DNA of 64,000 nucleotides from contig CAKPYV010000001.1 in the NCBI GenBank assembly GCA_934203205.1, forward strand, positions 124,001 through 188,000, given 5' to 3'. The notes beneath the pieces were generated by a model that saw only the letters and a list, made by a program, of their open reading frames with translations, ran no database searches and was not told the origin of the DNA. This stretch comes from an uncultured Anaerovibrio sp. (GTDB taxonomy: Bacteria; Bacillota; Negativicutes; Selenomonadales; Selenomonadaceae). A program made the position numbers and the translations under genes. Shown here in pieces: positions 62,089 to 64,000 of the stretch (positions within the stretch are counted from its first letter, which is position 1; each line of letters starts with the position of its first letter).

Positions 62089-63288
62089 ATGGGAAAAGCG
62101 TTAATTATCGGTTGTGGCGGTGTGGCCAGCGTAGCCATTCACAAATGTGTGCAGAATAGCGATGTTTTCAATGAAATTTGCATTGCCAGCCGTACTGTTA
62201 GCAAATGCGATGCTTTGAAGGAAAAGCTTTCTGGTGGCAAATGCAAGATTACTACAGCTCAGGTAGATGCCAATAGTGTGGAGGAGCTGGTAGCTCTGAT
62301 TAACAAGGTAAAGCCAGATGTAGTGTTGAATTTGGCTCTGCCATATCAGGATTTGACCATTATGGATGCCTGCCTGGAGTGCAAGGTTAGCTATGTGGAT
62401 ACTGCTAACTATGAGCCAGAGGATACTGCTAAGTTTGAATACAAGTGGCAGTGGGCTTATCGTGAAAAGTTTGAGAAGGCTGGTATTACTGCTCTGTTAG
62501 GCTCTGGCTTTGATCCTGGTGTTACCGGTGTATTTAGTGCTTATGCCTTGAAGCATCATTTTGATGAAATTAATTATATTGATATTCTGGATTGCAATGC
62601 AGGAGATCACGGCTATCCATTTGCTACTAATTTTAATCCAGAGATTAACATTAGAGAGGTTTCTGCCAAGGGAAGCTATTGGGAAGATGGCAAGTGGGTA
62701 GAAACAGAGCCTATGGAGATTAAGCGAGTATACAACTTCCCAGAGGTAGGTCCAAAGGATATGTATCTGCTCCATCATGAGGAGTTGGAGTCCTTGGGTA
62801 TCAATATTCCTGGTATCAAGAGAATTCGTTTCTTTATGACCTTTGGGGAAAGCTATCTCCGTCACCTCAAATGTCTGGAGAATGTAGGCATGACCTCCAT
62901 TGAGCCAATTGAGTTTGAGGGTAAGAAGATTATTCCTTTGCAGTTCCTGAAGGCAGTATTGCCTGATCCAGCCAGCCTTGGCCCAAGAACTGTAGGTAAG
63001 ACCAATATTGGCTGCATCTTCCGGGGCAAGAAGGATGGCAAGGATAAGACCTATTATCTCTACAATGTTTGCGATCATCAGGAATGCTACAAGGAGGTAG
63101 GTTCTCAGGCTGTTTCCTATACCACCGGTGTACCTGCTATGATTGGTGCTATGTTGGTAATGAATGGTACCTGGAGCAAGCCAGGCGTATATAATATTGA
63201 AGAATTTGATCCAGATCCATTTATGGATGCGCTGAATAAATGGGGATTGCCTTGGCAGGAAAGCTTCAATCCGGAGCTGGTTGACTAA
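62089..63288 (+). CDS. carboxynorspermidine dehydrogenase (saccharopine dehydrogenase family)
   Basis: This 399-residue oxidoreductase has an N-terminal Rossmann fold (IIGCGGVASVAIHKC at about 5–19) and a catalytic domain with LLGSGFDPGVTGVF. In the alternative polyamine pathway the homologue condenses a diamine with L-aspartate beta-semialdehyde and reduces the product to carboxy(nor)spermidine with NADPH. The assignment rests on the family and on the immediately downstream nspC. The stop overlaps the nspC ATG by one base (TAATG). Confidence 0.88.
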   Translation: MGKALIIGCGGVASVAIHKCVQNSDVFNEICIASRTVSKCDALKEKLSGGKCKITTAQVDANSVEELVALINKVKPDVVLNLALPYQDLTIMDACLECKVSYVDTANYEPEDTAKFEYKWQWAYREKFEKAGITALLGSGFDPGVTGVFSAYALKHHFDEINYIDILDCNAGDHGYPFATNFNPEINIREVSAKGSYWEDGKWVETEPMEIKRVYNFPEVGPKDMYLLHHEELESLGINIPGIKRIRFFMTFGESYLRHLKCLENVGMTSIEPIEFEGKKIIPLQFLKAVLPDPASLGPRTVGKTNIGCIFRGKKDGKDKTYYLYNVCDHQECYKEVGSQAVSYTTGVPAMIGAMLVMNGTWSKPGVYNIEEFDPDPFMDALNKWGLPWQESFNPELVD

Positions 63289-64000
63289 TGGCAGCTATGG
63301 AGAAGCAGCCTGCTTGGCTGCAGGAGGTTGCCACGCCGGCCTATGTTATTGATGAAAAGCAATTGATTCACAATTTGGAAATTCTCAAGGGAGTTCAGGA
63401 TAGATCAGGCTGCAGTATTCTGTTGGCCCAAAAGGCTTTTTCCATGTATGCCTGTTATCCCTTGATTGCCAAGTATCTCAAAGGGGCTGCTGCCAGTGGT
63501 CTTTTTGAGGCTCGTCTTGCCTACGAGGAATTTCCTGGGGAGAATCATGTTTTTAATCCGGCCTTTCAGGATAAGGAATTTTCTGAGCTGTTGCAATACT
63601 GCGACCATTTTGTTTTTAATTCTGTGGCTCAGTGGAAGAAATTTCGGAAGAGAGCCTTGGCGGCTCACAAGGAATGTGGTTTGCGCATCAACCCAGAGCA
63701 TTCGACTCAGGATCATGCTATCTATGATCCCTGCTCTCCTTTGTCCAGATTGGGAGCGAGAATCAGCGAAATTCAGCCAGAGGAGCTGGAGGGCTTGACA
63801 GGTTTTCACTTCCATACGCTTTGTGAGCAGGGCGCAGAGCCTTTGGCAGAAACATTGGAGGCTGTAGAGGAAAAATTTGGCAAGTATTTGACTCAGCTGA
63901 AATGGATTAATTTTGGCGGTGGACATCATATTACCAAAGAGGGATATAATATTCCTTTATTGGAAAAATGCATCAATCGCATGCAGGAAAAATACGGCTT
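63288..64000 (+). CDS. nspC: carboxynorspermidine decarboxylase, N-terminal part (runs off the edge)
   Basis: The frame stays open to the right edge, giving 237 codons of a PLP-dependent alanine-racemase-type decarboxylase. TPAYVIDE starts the barrel, the PLP lysine is Lys49 in LLAQKAFS, and GLRINPEHS and INFGGGHHITKEGY are family blocks. It removes the carboxyl group from carboxy(nor)spermidine to yield (nor)spermidine. The start is fixed by the TAATG overlap with the dehydrogenase gene. The C-terminus is missing because the window ends. Confidence 0.9.
   Translation, partial: MAAMEKQPAWLQEVATPAYVIDEKQLIHNLEILKGVQDRSGCSILLAQKAFSMYACYPLIAKYLKGAAASGLFEARLAYEEFPGENHVFNPAFQDKEFSELLQYCDHFVFNSVAQWKKFRKRALAAHKECGLRINPEHSTQDHAIYDPCSPLSRLGARISEIQPEELEGLTGFHFHTLCEQGAEPLAETLEAVEEKFGKYLTQLKWINFGGGHHITKEGYNIPLLEKCINRMQEKYG

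Overview
The window is a dense, mostly plus-strand stretch of a bacterial chromosome of moderate G+C. Almost every gene is single-copy housekeeping. The gene neighbourhoods are of Firmicutes type: relA–MBL hydrolase–fur family–hemZ–hisS–aspS, ireB–ruvX–mnmA, ribF–rpsO–pnp, ylmE–sepF–ylmH–divIVA–lspA–rluD–pyrR, miaA–hfq–dut–rarA and yicC–remA–gmk–rpoZ–coaBC. The polyamine operon with an enterobacterial-type SpeD and the carboxynorspermidine enzymes, together with HemZ and Hfq, points to the Negativicutes (Selenomonas/Phascolarctobacterium-like). That placement is an inference; no 16S gene is present.

Layout. 0–9 kb: end of relA, a glyoxalase-II-like hydrolase, a Fur-family regulator, hemZ, hisS, aspS, ireB, ruvX, mnmA. 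8.8–13.3 kb: two unrecognised membrane-anchored proteins and a complete ABC importer (lipoprotein, ATPase, permease). 13.4–17.2 kb: a ComFB-like protein, HU, a chemoreceptor and, on the minus strand, an orphan zinc/manganese-binding lipoprotein with a Fur-family-like palindrome at its promoter. 17.6–26.4 kb: ribF, rpsO, pnp, a membrane/kinase fusion, an Rrf2 regulator, rodZ, a YgiQ-type radical SAM enzyme and nrdR. 26.4–37.9 kb: a B12-type radical SAM protein, the division cluster, pyrR, a metal hydrolase, miaA, hfq, dut, rarA and a small unknown gene.

37.9–40.9 kb is the only accessory-looking island. It holds a broken Rpn-family nuclease gene, about 1.5 kb without a convincing gene that contains two hairpin-repeat modules sharing a leader, and a HicAB toxin–antitoxin pair with its promoter-operator. 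41–57 kb returns to core genes: a MetY-type sulfhydrylase, thiamine pyrophosphokinase, a PrdX-like deacylase, priA, a giant two-headed dynamin, dapF, yicC, remA, gmk, rpoZ, coaBC, a glycine riboswitch controlling an amino-acid:cation symporter, truB and a TSUP permease.

57.9–64 kb is a polyamine gene set running off the right edge: speD, a speA-like decarboxylase, speE, speB, a carboxynorspermidine dehydrogenase and the start of nspC. Together they can make putrescine from arginine via agmatine and then spermidine by two biochemically distinct routes. This is one of the two most interesting points of the window; the other is the covarying hairpin-repeat array at 39.5–39.8 kb.

Many transcription units end in clear intrinsic terminators, and about fifteen good sigma-A-type promoters can be read directly (TTGACA-like and TATAAT-like boxes 16–18 bases apart).
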